Positions 20,784 to 32,345 are shown, numbered from the stretch's first letter. The stretch is DNA of 64,000 nt from Nereocystis luetkeana (GCA_031213475.1 JARUPZ010000020.1:1922001-1986000), one strand, 5' to 3'. Numbers and translations are program-made. Notes: generated by a model not told the origin, from the sequence alone.

Positions 20784-22789
20784 CCCCCCAGCTGTAGTAG
20801 CCAAAAAGGGAGAGCCCCTTTTCACCCTCCTGTGCCATGGGGTGGGTGTGCCTGCCGCTAGCCCCAAAAACGCGCCGGACAAAAACAAAAACAAACTGTG
20901 CGTGCTCGGCCGGTATGGGTTGCGGGCGTCTTGCCGGCCTGCATCATAATTGAATTTGATGCGGGCTGGAGCACGCGCGGGCACCTGCCTGCCTTGACCT
21001 GTTTTCTCTATACCCTCGATTAGCTGAAAAATGGGCGGGGGGGGGTATATACCCCCCCCCTCCGACCGTTCCCCAATTTCTACCGGGCATGCAGGAGCAT
21101 AGGTGGGCTCTTGTGGCAAAAACCAATGTACGAGTATAACGGGATAATCGGACCATCCATGTTAGGAACACAGCATAAAAGCATGCAAGACGCGAAACAG
21201 GAAATACCTATACTGCTCGATAAAAAGCAAGCAAAGCTGGATAAAAGCCTGGGTGGACCATTCCTTTGAGCCCTTTTTTCCCCATTATCGGAGAAAAAGC
21301 GCTATCCTTAGCGAAACAAAAAAAAAATCGTAAGTAGAAAAACATCGCACGATTGTTAGCGGTACAGTTTTACCACCCCCGTGCCGAGATTGAAATTACC
21401 CTCCTTCCTTCCGCCCGTCCTTGCCTTCTCTTTTCCCCTCTTCAGTAATACCGGTAGCATACAAAGAAAGCGTAAAAAAAAAAAAACACGATGCGCAACA
21501 GTCTTACTCGTAGACCTAGCGCGTAGTCTAGTACTCTTTTAAAAAATTATACAATAATAGACCAATGTGAATAAAAATACAGGTAAGAAAACGAGACAAC
21601 AAAACAACATACCACAAAATAGCAAACATACAAAGAAAAAATAATACCAGGTATCCACAACCAAAAATACATCACCACAAAGAGACTGAAAAAAAAAAAA
21701 AAAAAAAAAAACGGGACCGATTTTTTTTTGTTCGTCATTGTGGTGCACTGAGGGGGGCACGAACAAAAAATTAGTTCGCCACGCCGCCCGAGGCCGCGTA
21801 CATGGGCTATATGTTGACGTAAAAAAAGGAGCGTAACCCTTTCTCTTCATCCAAAAAACGCAAACTCCATACCAGGTACAACGCAAAAATCGCGCACATT
21901 AAATACGGCACCGCGCGCAAAGCCTCCGTCTCCACCACGCGGAGCCGTGAACGTGCCTTCTACCGCTGCCATTCGGGGGGGGAGGGGGGCGGGGCGTCGT
22001 ACGCACGCATAAAGCCCGGCCGGCCTCTACCTACAGCTGCTACAGAGGGGGTTTCCCTTGAGGCATTCTCCCAATCAGAAAACGGCGGGAACAAAACGTA
22101 TTTTTCTGCTGTATCGGATAGGTACTGTTTTACAATCGAAAAGTGGCTAACGACCACTACAAGCCCCTGGAACAAGTTCAGGTGGGATTGCTGTGGTCTA
22201 TACCGTACGTACGTGAAATCATCAACCAACCAATCCTGCGCGGGCGACCGAATTAGGATCGCCCTCAAAAGGCACGGGACGGGGGAAGAACACAAAAAAA
22301 CAAAATCGAAAACGATGCGTGGGTTGAATGAAAAAATAGCCACGGCCATGCATGACAATGAGAAACCCCCCAAACCCACAAGCATCGGCTGAACATAGCA
22401 AACCCAGCCAGCGCGCTGTGAAAATGATCTATCATAGTTGGGACATACACGTATGACACGTGCCAACAAGGGGCCCCAACACACGCCAACCAAAAAAACT
22501 CATCCAATACTCAGCCAGCCCGCAGTCAAGCGAACGGACCATCGTGGTTAGCCCACAATGAAGTGAATTGACCATGAACAGCCCATACGAATAGGCGTCG
22601 CATACACACACCGACCGAGGATAAAAAATCGTAGAAAAACATCCAGCCAGCTCACCATGAGCTGAGCGGGTCATCACGAACAGCCCATATAGACACATGT
22701 GCGCATACACATGCGTGCAACAGTATGCGCGCAAATACGCGCACATACACGCGCCGGTCGAAATCAAAACCATACGAACCCAGCCAGCC

Positions 22790-22990
22790 CACCATGAAGT
22801 AAACGGATCATGACTAGCCCACGATGAAATGAACGGATCATCATGAACAGCCCACAATGGCGTGAACGGACCATCATGAGTAGCCCACAATAAAGTGAAC
22901 CGACCGTCATGAATAGCCCACAATAAAGTGAACGGGCCACCATGAACAGCCCACAACGAAGTGACCGAACCATCATGAGTAGCCCAAACA
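22790..22990 (+). repeat. ~31-bp minisatellite
   Basis: Units of the type GTGAACGGACCATCATGAAC plus AGCCCACAAT repeat about six times with drift. Looser copies occur at 22520-22580 and 22670-22690. Confidence 0.75.
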
Positions 22991-23254
22991 CACGACGGCC
23001 GAAAAGAAAGTCGTGAATACCCAGCCAGAACCACAAGGACGTGAAATGGACGGACCATCATGAGTACCCCATGCGCGCACGGGCCGAAAACAAAGCCACT
23101 CTGACCGGAAATAATAGGACCGCATAGACATTAATATGAAGGCTAAGCAGTCCTTTACCTTGCGCCCAGAGTGCTAAACCTAAAACACAGCCAGCCCGCA
23201 GTGACGTGCACGCACTACGTACCACGGCAAAGCCCATGGGCACAGCCCACACGC

Positions 23255-23445
23255 ACGCAAACACACGCGCGCATACACGTGCGCATACACATACGCACAT
23301 ATAAAGCCACGCGCGTACACGTGCATACACGCGCACACACATACGCACGTACATAGCCACGCGCACGTACACAGGCGCGAATACGCGAGTGCATGCTCAT
23401 GCGTGCGCACACGCGTCGTACGTCATGTATACGCGCGCACACACG
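23255..23445 (+). repeat. alternating purine-pyrimidine tract
   Basis: Long runs of ACACGCGCGCATACACGTGC type, mostly CA/CG/TA steps, continue to about 23440. This is a candidate Z-DNA-forming sequence. Confidence 0.7.
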
Positions 23446-23596
23446 AGGCGAGGGCAAAAAAAACAAACACACATAACACAGCACATACAAAGAAGAAGAA
23501 GGAAAAAAAAACACACTTGCCCCCCCCTGCGCCCTAGAAGCGCACGTGGTGAAACTGCCCACCCCCACCCGCCCATGATAACTGGCACCCTTTCAC

Positions 23597-23880
23597 ACCT
23601 CATCATCTAGATCCTGTACAGATAGATCATGATCTAGATTATCTAGTTCCTCACCTGCAGATGTGAGAGGTTGTGCAGGATCTGCCTCGTAGGGCAGATC
23701 CAACCCAGGAAACATGTGCTATGAATAGAGCATGCCAACTATGACGGTCCGACCCGGCACCATTAGCTAGATCACACATAACATACAGGATCAGGAATAG
23801 ATTATCTATCTGCCTGGAAAGATCTAGATCGCGAAGTGAGGGAATGATCTGTAGATGATCTGCCAGCGAGGTGTACAAGC
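23597..23880 (+). repeat. family D dispersed repeat
   Basis: Starts CAGATAGATCATGATCTAGA. Holds GTGCAGGATCTGC, CAGATCCAACCCAGGAAAC and TAGCTAGATCACAC, and ends TGATCTGCCAGC. Comparable in length to the copies at 43864 and 46455. Confidence 0.7.
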
Positions 23881-24414
23881 CATTAAAAAACGGCACCCAG
23901 GTTATGGTTGCCAGGGTACAACAAACTACTTCAGATCAACTCGGCTACTTCTTGCCGTTTCTGGAAAGAAGACTACTACCACATGTATGCGCAAAACAGC
24001 CACGAAAAAAAATAGAAAAAAACCTTGCGCCGCTAGGGGCGTCGTGAAACCGCCAACCGCTGCGCAGCCTTCAAACAAATGGAAACCCTTGAAAAAAAAC
24101 GGCACCTACGCTTCGGTTGTATCGGGTGCAACAAACTGCTGTACTTCAAATTAGAGTTGTACCATTCTTTCCGCAGTAGTATGATAGCGGTGGGGTTTCA
24201 ACAAACAACGGCGTTTTCTCATAGCCATGGGACAGGGTACACCAACGCGGACACGGCACAGGGGGAAACGAAATCGAAGCCTTTACCCTTCCGTGAGTAC
24301 CAGTAGTATTCCACTGCTTGGAATTAGTGTAAGGTTTTGACCGAAAAGGGCGTTATCCCGACCCATGATCAGGGGATAGGGGACGGGGGGAAACGTTATT
24401 GAACTACAGTAGCT

Positions 24415-24845
24415 AGTCTTCCTCCGTGCCCGGTTGCATCGTGGCCTCAGCAGCAGTGGGTGGTTCCCGACCAGGCGGCATTATAAGCCATGGGATAAGG
24501 AGATAAGCAATGGGACAAGGGGATACGAGACACCAACGCAAAGGTTGCACCCCTCCGTGCCCGGCTGCACAGCAGTGGCCCGTAGTAGCAGTAGCGCTCT
24601 AGCTGGCAAGGGCGTTATCCCAAACCGTGGGGTAGGGGGCAGGGGACAAGAGCTCGGAGGTTGTACCCCTCCGTGCCCGGCTGCACACTAGCGGCTCGTA
24701 GTAGCAGTAGCGCTCTAGCCGGCAAGGGCGTTATCGCAAGCCGTGGGGGCAGGGGAAACCGGTATACGAAGTATAGGAGACGCGCCAGATGATGGGGGAC
24801 AAAAAAACTCAGAGCTTGTACCCCTCCAGGCCCGGTTGTGCGGTG
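24415..24845 (+). repeat. ~118-bp tandem repeat, about 3.5 units
   Basis: CCCTCCGTGCCCGGCTGCAC recurs near 24422, 24551, 24666 and 24823. Each unit includes CGTAGTAGCAGTAGCGCTC and GGCAAGGGCGTTATC. Confidence 0.8.
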
Positions 24846-24997
24846 GCCTTATGCTCGAGCCTATTCCTGATGCCGGGCATCCACGAAGTTCGGATTATTT
24901 TGTTGTCGGAAAACGGGATGAAGCAGAGAGGAATGTTGATCAGGGCAGCTAGGGGGATCTTCAGGGGGAGGAAACCCGTGCTATACCTGAGAGATAG

Positions 24998-25075
24998 GGG
25001 AGGGAGAGGGAGGGAGGGAGGGAGGGAGAGAGGGAGGGAGGGAGGGAGGGAGGGAGGGAGGGAGGGAGGGAAGGG
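24998..25075 (+). repeat. (GGGA)n microsatellite
   Basis: Nearly pure AGGGAGGGAGGG over about 75 bp, a strongly purine-only strand. Confidence 0.92.
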
Positions 25076-25664
25076 GAGTGAGGCCGCAGGACGCCTTATC
25101 GCGGTTCAGCAGGAGAAACGAACGTAGTGGTGCCGCGTGTTTCACCGTAGAGATTGATGTTTGAGATCGATTCATGGCGGTTTCACTTTTTTTTTTTGTT
25201 GCACCACGCCCGGGCATTTGCCGGCGCGGGTCGTACGCAAAAGGGGTGGGGGTTGCGGCGTGTGTCGTGAGGGGCGGCGAGTCCAATAATTCATCTACGT
25301 ATTCTGGCTTGGTTGTTGATGACAGTCAGCTGCCCTGCACTGCAAACGAAAACAAATCATGCTCAAACATATATAAAAAAAAGAAATAAAAAAAGTAGCG
25401 AGACAACTATGCTCTACCGGTGACTGTGGTTTTGAATAGGTTGACTTAGTTTCGATGGTAGCGCGCTATACTTTACCCAGCGATATAAAAGACGAGGGGG
25501 ACGCAACAGAAAACACACACAGGCCAAGCGCACACACGAAAAAAAAACAGAAGCCGATCGGGCGGAGATTCATCGGAGCAGCACGCTATCAACGCCAGTC
25601 TAGTCAGACTGCCAGTCGTCCGTTCGTCCGCAAGAGCGCGCGTGTTTACCCCCAACCTCTTTTA

Positions 25665-25812
25665 CCCCATTGTTCAGTCTCGAAAAGGGATGCGTGGTCA
25701 ATGGTGCAATGAAATGACTACGGCAAGCAACAAGCAGTAACGCCCTCCCCCCGTTCCTCTGGCTCATATCATGCATGGCCGTAGCCGTACGACCATAGAC
25801 CCTAGCATCCCC
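25665..25812 (-). repeat. family E, inverted copy
   Basis: TCTCGAAAAGGGATGCGTGG, TCAATGGTGCAATGAAATGA, GGCAAGCAACAAGC and then ATCATGCATGGCCGTAGCCG. Confidence 0.65.
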
Positions 25813-26114
25813 ACACCTCCCTCCCCCCGCCCCCTCATTCCCCGCATGCATCCCCTCTCTAAGCCGCCACTTATTCCACCCCCCACCCTTTCCCCCTCCT
25901 CTCCCCCCTACTCCCTCCCTGTGGCATTGAGCATTTTGGTACACCAGGTAGTATATAGCGAGAAAACGGTCCTTATCCTAGGAGATACATGGTGGTCACG
26001 GACGATAAGGATAGGAAGGGGATAAGGTACAAAACTTATATATTCTGTAATAGATTGAAAAAAAAACTCAAGGAGCGTCCAAATATTGGAGGCGTCTCTA
26101 GAAGGAGTAGCAAC

Positions 26115-26330
26115 GGGGTGTTCCGTCTCGAAAGGGATGCGTAGGTCAGTGCTCAAGATGTAAGGCAAGCAACAAATGGATGCCCACCTACCCCGCTTCG
26201 CGCTTGGTGCAAGCAATGTCTACCTGGTCTGTGAAAACCCGACATGGTCCGTCCCGGCATTGTAGCGATGCGAGGGTCCATGGTCATACGACTACGGCCA
26301 TGCATGAGATCGAGAACATCTCTCCTATCG
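26115..26330 (-). repeat. family E, inverted copy
   Basis: GTCTCGAAAGGGATGCGTAG through CGCTTGGTGCAAGCAATGTC, GTGAAAACCCGACATGG and CGACTACGGCCATGCATGAG, the reverse of the copy at 19010. It lies just downstream (on the - strand) of the exon-like segment 26738-26383. Confidence 0.72.
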
Positions 26331-26382
26331 AGTACACTCCCCCTTTACCCCCCCCCTGACCCCGCTCCGCAACCATCCTCAC

Positions 26383-26738
26383 CCATGCGCCAGAATTTCG
26401 CTCCCCGCCACCGCCGCCCCCTCCCCCCCCGGCTCCCCCGCGCGCTCCGGCTTGTAGACCTTCAGCTCCACGATGTCCAACCACCTGGCCTTGGTGATGC
26501 ACAGCATCGTAGCGTACCCCGTTTTATCCTCCGCCGAATAGCGGAGGGAAGAGAGGTGGAACAGCATGTTCCCCCCTCCTACTCCCTCGGGCGCCCCAGC
26601 CGAGCTGGCCACGCTGTCGATGGCGCGACCCACATCCCTCAGACAGACCTCCGGCTCGGCGCTCTCGACAGTCCAAGTCTCCCACCAGTTGTGGGGGTAT
26701 CGGAAACCAGGGAGCCACAGCGCGGGTTTCAATGCTCT
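26383..26738 (-). CDS. unrecognised protein, internal exon
   Basis: I do not recognise the family. On the - strand an acceptor TCCCAG precedes an open frame of 118 codons. It ends CATGG|GTGAGG, a good donor, in phase 2. The frame reads RALKPALWLPGFRYPHNWW, then ETWTVESAEPEVCLRDVGRA, FHLSSLRYSAEDKTGYATML and ITKARWLDIVELKVYKPE. The mixed hydrophobic/charged pattern, three Trp in a row context and C/G-rich third positions are typical of real coding sequence and unlike the surrounding repeats. A Gly/Ala-rich tail precedes the donor. A segment at 33748-33685 could be an earlier exon of the same gene: the phases fit, but the intron would be 7 kb. No start or stop exon was found. Confidence 0.5.
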
Positions 26739-26771
26739 CTGGGATTTTTTATTGGGCCCGCGGGGCGGGGC

Positions 26772-26802
<31 letters not shown>

Positions 26803-27540
26803 AGAAGGGGTGGAGGGTTGTGTTTACTAACTTGCTACCATGTGGTTTACAACTGAGCGAGACCTGCATCAAGTCTTGATACACGTATACTTGAGAGCTC
26901 TGAATGTGTTACAATTCGAGGGAGCATAGTTCTGCGATGGTACCGCAGGGTATTGTGCATATTTACAGTATTGAAACAAAACATCAGCTGTGCGACCGAG
27001 GACTTTGTCGGAGGCCATATTTTGCAAGTATTGTGTTACATTATACGATGATGACATGATGCCTGGCATGATACGTTTCGTACGGTGCAAAGGCAGCACT
27101 CCAGACAGCAGCCGCAGTAGTCAGCAGCCACGAGTTGGTTAGTGGTGGGAACGGGGGGAACTCTATGTTGTATAGTTGAGAGGATATACGCGCGGCCATG
27201 TTGGTTCAGTTTGCACGTTGGTTTCATCTTGCGTGTGTGCGCCTTGTTCGTCTCTTGTATTTTTGTTTTGTTTTTAAGGCAGCCGAATTTCGATTTTTTA
27301 TGGTTTTTGGGATTCTCCTAGGGCTCCAGCACCTTTGTGTGACCACGAACTCCTTCGTCAGAGAGTAAATGTGAGAACAACAACAGCAGTATGGAATGGC
27401 ATATGACATGACATGACACGATGCGACACGACATGACGGCATGAGGATACATCTCACAAGCTGTGTGGTGATACGATGACATGCTACGACGATGATAGGA
27501 TTCTATGGTGTGTGATCATACCACACGATGACATGGTGAA

Positions 27541-27626
27541 CCCTTGAGGATTGCAGTCCCATTTTGGGGACAAACCACTCTAATTCCAAGTAATTTCCCC
27601 CAAAACGGGACTGGAGTCCTAAATCG
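27541..27626. mobile_element. family B MITE
   Basis: CCCTTGAGGATTGCAGTCCC and AACGGGACTGGAGTCCTAAA pair around CTCTAATTCCAAGTAATTTC. The outer right end is mutated. Confidence 0.75.
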
Positions 27627-27972
27627 GTCGAGGTATTACCTACCAGGTATGGTATGCTGCACAATGCCGACAAGCTTATCGTACGAGAAGCAGTTACATC
27701 GAGCAGACAGACCGCGACCTTGATAGTCTAGACCCAATATTTACCACAGTGAGACCTTGCACAAGAGACGAATCGTACCAGACCCCGCGCCCCCTTCGAG
27801 TCCCAAAAACCCATCGATAACGTTGCCTGTGACTGGCATAACGGGATTGTTCACATCAAGGTTTCCACCCTCTCGGCATTATACTGCAAAAAATGATCCA
27901 AACATAGTTCCCAAGCATCAAAGAGTTTGGGCCCCGACGACCGTAAAGGGGGCGATGTCGAGTCATAAATAA

Positions 27973-28067
27973 CCCTTCAGGAACAATGCAGACCCGTTTT
28001 GGGGATAAACTACATGGTGTTTGAGTGTTCGGTCTCCGAAACGGGACGACTGCAGTCCAAAAAGGGT
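27973..28067. mobile_element. family B MITE
   Basis: CCCTTCAGGAACAATGCAGA at left and GACTGCAGTCCAAAAAGGGT at right. Flanks are ATAA and TTAC, relatives of TTAA. Confidence 0.75.
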
Positions 28068-28425
28068 TACGATACCGTTATTGGCCCTCTCAGGACCGCA
28101 GAGGGATGCGAGCTGTCGGTACATTTTTTTCTCTTCACGGTTTACCGCGACGGCCACCCGCGCGATTGGAGGATGATACAAAATTTGATGTCCGAGTCGC
28201 AATGGTTGAAGGGAGGAGTCAGTCGCGCGGCGCGGGCACACGACGGACTCTACCCGTACAGCAACGCTGGGCGCTCACGCTGTTTGCTCCTAGATGGTTG
28301 ATGAAACCAAAGTTATCAACCAACCATTGTGTCGGTCGCCATGAAAAGGGGAGTCAAAGGGGTTAACACCAACATTGTAGTGCTCGTGCTAGCCTTTGGG
28401 ACATCAGGTGGGGGGATTTTGGCCC

Positions 28426-28451
28426 GGGGGGGGGGGGGGGGGGGGGGGGGG
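28426..28451 (+). repeat. poly-G homopolymer
   Basis: About 26 consecutive G between GGCCC and CTGCTAAAAC. Confidence 0.9.
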
Positions 28452-28962
28452 CTGCTAAAACGGAAGTACAGCTGTCCCACGGTTGACTCGAGAGAACAGG
28501 ACTCTCGTCTATTTAATAGAACGGAAGGGCAAAAATCTCGTAACTTGAGCGATCTACTCGCATGAACGTAAAAAAATCACCGCTTGTATATCACGGCGGG
28601 GAGGCAAGGGGGGTGTGTGTGTGTGAAAGGGGGGGGGCTCATTGTGGCTCCAGACCGTCACCTATCCCTGACTGCCATCAACACGTACGATACGGAATGT
28701 ATACATGTCTGTATAAACAATGGGTATGGGGTGCAATTCATCAAAAGTCATGTCTTGAATTACTGTACAGCAGTACGTACCAATAAACAATTAAAACCGT
28801 GCGTTCGGTAGGCTATGCCGGCACGCTCGGAATTTTTAGGTGGGCGTACCGAACATACCAACAGCGTCGGGCTACTTCGTACCTAACCATACCGGTTGTG
28901 TTCGAAGCGGGTAGATAGACGGTTTTTCGGGCCTACGATGGTGTCTGATTACTAATAGTACT

Positions 28963-29063
28963 ACGGGGGACCATAGTTAATAGGACCTATGGTATACATA
29001 AAAACCTATATATTCAACATTTTTTACTAACAATATTTGGTGCTGCTAACTATGGCCCCCCGT
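28963..29063. mobile_element. family A MITE
   Basis: ACGGGGGACCATAGTTAATA and TAACTATGGCCCCCCGT ends, flanked by CT and AATA. The centre TAAAAACCTATATATTC is standard. Confidence 0.9.
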
Positions 29064-29162
29064 AATAAAACAAGGGTGGCGAAAGTAAGCCACCTGCCCT
29101 AAAAGGCGTTGAGTTGGCACAGGAGTGAGTGCGATCGTTTTCCAGCGCTCGTTTTCTCTTGA

Positions 29163-29251
29163 CTCTTGTCAGGACTGCAGTCCCGTTTTGGGGACAAACC
29201 AGTCTAACCATGAGTAGTTAGTCCCCGAAACGGAACTGCAGTCCTAAAAGA
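29163..29251. mobile_element. family B MITE
   Basis: CTCTTGTCAGGACTGCAGTC pairs with AACTGCAGTCCTAAAAGAG. Both flanks read TTGA-like sequence, a one-base change from TTAA. Confidence 0.8.
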
Positions 29252-29479
29252 GTTGACAACGTCGAAGGGTGCTAAATTCGTACCAGGTACGTGATATTCT
29301 GGGAAGGCTCTCGACAAGACCAAGCCGTACCGAGCCTTACCCAAGACTTCGGTGGGGAATTTACCGAGCAAGTGTAGTACCCTCGGTATACTTCGGTACA
29401 TACCCTACCGAGCACATCATTTGTATGTGTGTGTGTTTTTTTTCAAGATACCATATTGACCAAAACAAATGCCACGCAA

Positions 29480-29515
<36 letters not shown>

Positions 29516-29516
29516 C
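29480..29516 (+). repeat. (GTT)n microsatellite
   Basis: Twelve GTT units. Confidence 0.92.
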
Positions 29517-29577
29517 GTCACATTGAATCGTCCTTTCTACCCAGCTTCATCAGCACACCCAGTGTCCGTCCTGATTC

Positions 29578-29790
29578 CCTATCCTAGAGAGATACTGATT
29601 CTGTGGTCACAGACTCAGACAGAGGAAGACCAAAAATAAAAACTAAATCGCAAATTCAAGTGTCAAGCAAGTGAAGTGTCACCGTACCGCGTACGAGAAC
29701 ACAACAACACAAGCAAGACCGGAAAAATAAGAGCAAAAGACAATAAAACAAGAAGAAACAAAAATCTGAAATGAAAAAAAAGAATAAAGC
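29578..29790 (-). repeat. family H, inverted copy
   Basis: In reverse it reads TTTGTTTCTTCTTGTTTTA..., GGTCTTGCTTGTG, TTCTCGTACGCGG, TCACTTGCTTGAC, then TCTGTGACCACAGAATCAG. The copy at 48340-48660 has the same order. Confidence 0.65.
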
Positions 29791-29864
29791 AATGGACGGA
29801 AATATAAGGATCATTTCGTCTTCATATTAATGACGAATCGATTCTTCTATTTCCGTCTACAGAG

Positions 29865-30200
29865 TGGTACAAGGCAACACATTCCCCTCGGATGAAATTT
29901 CGGAAGCTCCTGTTTTATCGACAGCGAGGAGAGTGCAAACGTCTAGCGACGCGTCTATGCCGTATAATACGTGTGATACGAAAAGGCCCCCCCTATCACA
30001 CGTGTGATAAGATAACACACCCCCTACCACATGTGTGATAAGATAACACACCCCCTATCACACGTGTGATAATATCGCACACCGTGTAACACGTGTGATA
30101 ATATAACACCCCCCCTATCACACGTGTGATAAAAATCTCACACCCCGTATGACAGGTGTGATAAGATGACCCACCCCCTATCACACGGGTGATAAAACAA
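29865..30200. repeat. tandem palindrome array derived from family C ends
   Basis: After a truncated family C body (29865-29965), CTATCACACGTGTGATAAGA plus TAACACACCCCC repeats about six times to 30200, with small changes such as AATATCGCACACCG. Each unit contains the palindrome ATCACACGTGTGAT. Confidence 0.8.
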
Positions 30201-30405
30201 CACACCCCCTCGGACCAATTTCCCGACCGATTTTTTCCATAGCACAAAGGAAAGCACACACAGGCGAAACAACGGTGATGACTTCGGCAACATCTCGACG
30301 ATGTGTTACCGTAGACGCACACGTAGCTCCGTGGCAATACCTTTTCCACATCGTAGAGAAAATCTGTCCGAGGGGGTGTGTTACCTTATCACACGTGTGA
30401 TACGT
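30201..30405. mobile_element. family C element
   Basis: ACACACCCCCTCGGACCAAT at left and ATCTGTCCGAGGGGGTGTGT at right, followed by TACCTTATCACACGTGTGAT. The body includes ACATCTCGACGATG and CCGTAGACGC as in the copy at 60625. Confidence 0.7.
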
Positions 30406-30971
30406 ACGGTAGCATGGGCAGATCTTGTCGAGATCTTTCCAAAGCCGCCTTTTTTTGTTGGGTTGTTCATTTTTCCAACAGGCAGTCAGTCAGCAAACAG
30501 GGCATAATTTCGTCAGAAATAGTCAAAACTGGCGTAGCTGTGCGTCGGTAGGATTATCACTGACTATTTGCCTGGTAGTACTGCCCGGGTGGAGGTGTCG
30601 TCGGCCAACTAACTGACGTAAGTCGGCAAGTGGGCTGGCGGAACCAGCTGGTGCCCAGCTGACTTTCCGACTGAAGTCAGGCGAGTTGATGTTGTTACTG
30701 TTGTTGTTGTCGTGTGTGCCCCCCTTCATTTTTCGGGGAAACATCGGCTCGGGAAATCAACCAAGGGGGGATGTGCGAATTGCAAAACAAGTTATCTCGC
30801 GTCTTGATACCTGGAACGCAATGTTCGCAAAGACGAGTTTCCATAAATATTTTTCAACTTCACAGTACATACGCTCACGAAATGTTTTTGCTCCGTTTTT
30901 GTTTTTTTTGGAATGATAACACGGTACGACAGGCGTGAGAGGTGAGAAGAAACTATACTCGCTGTTTTTTT

Positions 30972-31066
30972 TACGGAGGGCTCAAACAGGACCTACGGTA
31001 CACATAAAATCCATATCTCGCAATCTTTATCAACAGCATTTGGTCCTATTTACTAAAGTCCCCCGT
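30972..31066. mobile_element. family A MITE, decayed left end
   Basis: ACGGAGGGCTCAAACAGGAC at left; TTTACTAAAGTCCCCCGT at right. Confidence 0.75.
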
Positions 31067-31077
31067 AATAGGGATGT

Positions 31078-31255
31078 TTTAATAGTTGGCTGGACTTGAC
31101 GGCTACTTGATAGTTGACCGGACTTGACGGCCAAATAAGAGTTGGCTGAACTCACCGGCTAGTATGATAGTTAGCTGGGCTTCACGGCTAGTTAATAATT
31201 GGCTGGACTTCATGGCTAGCTCATATTTGTCTGGGCTTCACGGCTAGTTACCGTA
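31078..31255 (+). repeat. ~31-bp minisatellite (GTTGGCTGGACTT)
   Basis: Five to six units of TAGTTGGCTGGACTTGACGG and variants (ACTTCACGGCTAGTTA). The same words occur singly near 34288 and 34715. Confidence 0.78.
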
Positions 31256-31444
31256 GTACAGCGATGCACCCATTTAAGACCATCCGGTCCAAGGCTATAA
31301 TAAATATTTGTCAAGGTCATCGGGTTTTAAGGCAATATTAAAGAAAACACCTCATGAAATCGGCTTGTTGTCACGAGGGAAAAACTACTTGGAATCAGAA
31401 TGGGATATGTTTTGCAGTAGCAAAATATTCGAAGAACATAATAT

Positions 31445-31537
31445 TACGGGGGACCATAGCAAATAGGACCTACGATCAACTATTTACTTATGTTTGCCAC
31501 GTAACACTATTTGGTCCTATTTACTGTGGTCCCCCGT
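31445..31537. mobile_element. family A MITE, shortened centre
   Basis: ACGGGGGACCATAGCAAATA and TTTACTGTGGTCCCCCGT ends, 93 bp with part of the AT-rich centre lost. Confidence 0.85.
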
Positions 31538-31599
31538 AAATAAGAGACAAAGCCACGTTTACTGGCTTCTCAGGGATGAGAGTCTTCAAATGGGTACAC

Positions 31600-31850
31600 C
31601 CCACTGTAATTGGGCGGCGAAATAAGCCAACTAACCGACTCGCCACCCTGGTCTGGCCGTAAATATAAGGACCGCTTGGGTTTCATATGGATGTCTAAAT
31701 GGTCCTCATACTCCCCTCCAACGTGGCCTTTTGTTTTCATACTTACATCGATAAAACAAGAAACGTCGAGCCACAAACGCGCCAGTCATACAACACAAAA
31801 ACACGCAGAACTCCGCGCAAACTTTTCCGCACGCAACCGACGCCACTAAT
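31600..31850 (+). repeat. family M dispersed repeat
   Basis: AAGCCAACTAACC, TCGAGCCACAAACGCGCC, CGCAGAACTCCGC and TTTTCCGCACGCAACCG are shared with 34795-34915 and 38775-38900. Confidence 0.6.
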
Positions 31851-31854
31851 ACCT

Positions 31855-31975
31855 AGCTAGCCAACTAATGACTAGTCGGGGACTTACATACCCAACAGAC
31901 AGCTAGTCGGGGGCTTCCATACCCAACTAAAAGCTAGTCGGGGGCTTACAGCGGTCGGCCAACTCCATGGCACGG
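31855..31975 (+). repeat. ~36-bp tandem repeat (CTAGTCGGGGGCTTAC)
   Basis: Three units of AGCTAGTCGGGGGCTTAC with CATACCCAACTAA spacers. Confidence 0.75.
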
Positions 31976-31987
31976 CATGGTACTATT

Positions 31988-32088
31988 ACGGGGGACCATA
32001 GTTAATAGGACCTATGGTATACATAAAAACCTATATCTTCATCAATTTTTACTAACAATATTTGGTCCTGTTAACTATGGCCCCCCGT
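31988..32088. mobile_element. family A MITE
   Basis: A clean copy with ACGGGGGACCATAGTTAATA and TTAACTATGGCCCCCCGT, flanked by ATT/AAT. Confidence 0.92.
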
Positions 32089-32127
32089 AATATTCTACGC
32101 AACGTGAATCTCTGTGTCATAGGTTTT

Positions 32128-32345
32128 GTGACCACAAAGCTTGTGTGTGTCCCTTTATCAATAGGATTAAAACAACAGCACGGGCACTGGATGTGCTGGA
32201 AGTCGACGGGTATGAGAGCGGGTTATAACCCTTTTGGGACTGCAGTCCAGTTTTGGGGACAAACCCTTACAATTCTACGCAACTTGAACCCCCAAACGGG
32301 ACTGGAGTACTACGATAAGAGGGTTCATATGAAGAACACACACAG
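32128..32345 (+). repeat. family H repeat interrupted by a family B MITE
   Basis: TTTGTGACCACAAAGCTTGT, GCACGGGCACTGGATGTGC and GTCGACGGGTATGAGAGCGG, then the MITE, then CATATGAAGAACACACACAG. The copy at 75-185 has these words without the interruption. Confidence 0.75.
32229..32333. mobile_element. family B MITE inside family H
   Basis: CCCTTTTGGGACTGCAGTCC and CCAAACGGGACTGGAGTACT arms end GAGGG. Flanks ATAA and TTCA are decayed TTAA. Confidence 0.78.

Larger units (their letters stand above)
17374..26382. other. intergenic region without a supportable gene
   Basis: About 9 kb between the Pho88-like gene and the first - strand exon-like segment. It holds families D, E, F, G and I, tandem arrays near 22790 and 24420, a long C-run and an alternating purine-pyrimidine stretch. 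The longest open frame (22493-21960, - strand, 177 codons) has no recognisable domain. Confidence 0.5.

Noticed and set aside
21960-22493. A 177-codon - strand frame (VRYRPQQSHLNLFQGLVVVV)
   Set aside because: No recognisable domain, no splice context, and T-rich random-looking composition; probably chance.
29975-30200. Regularly spaced palindromes resembling a CRISPR array
   Set aside because: The spacers are themselves repeats of ACACACCCCC, the setting is a eukaryotic genome, and no cas genes are present.
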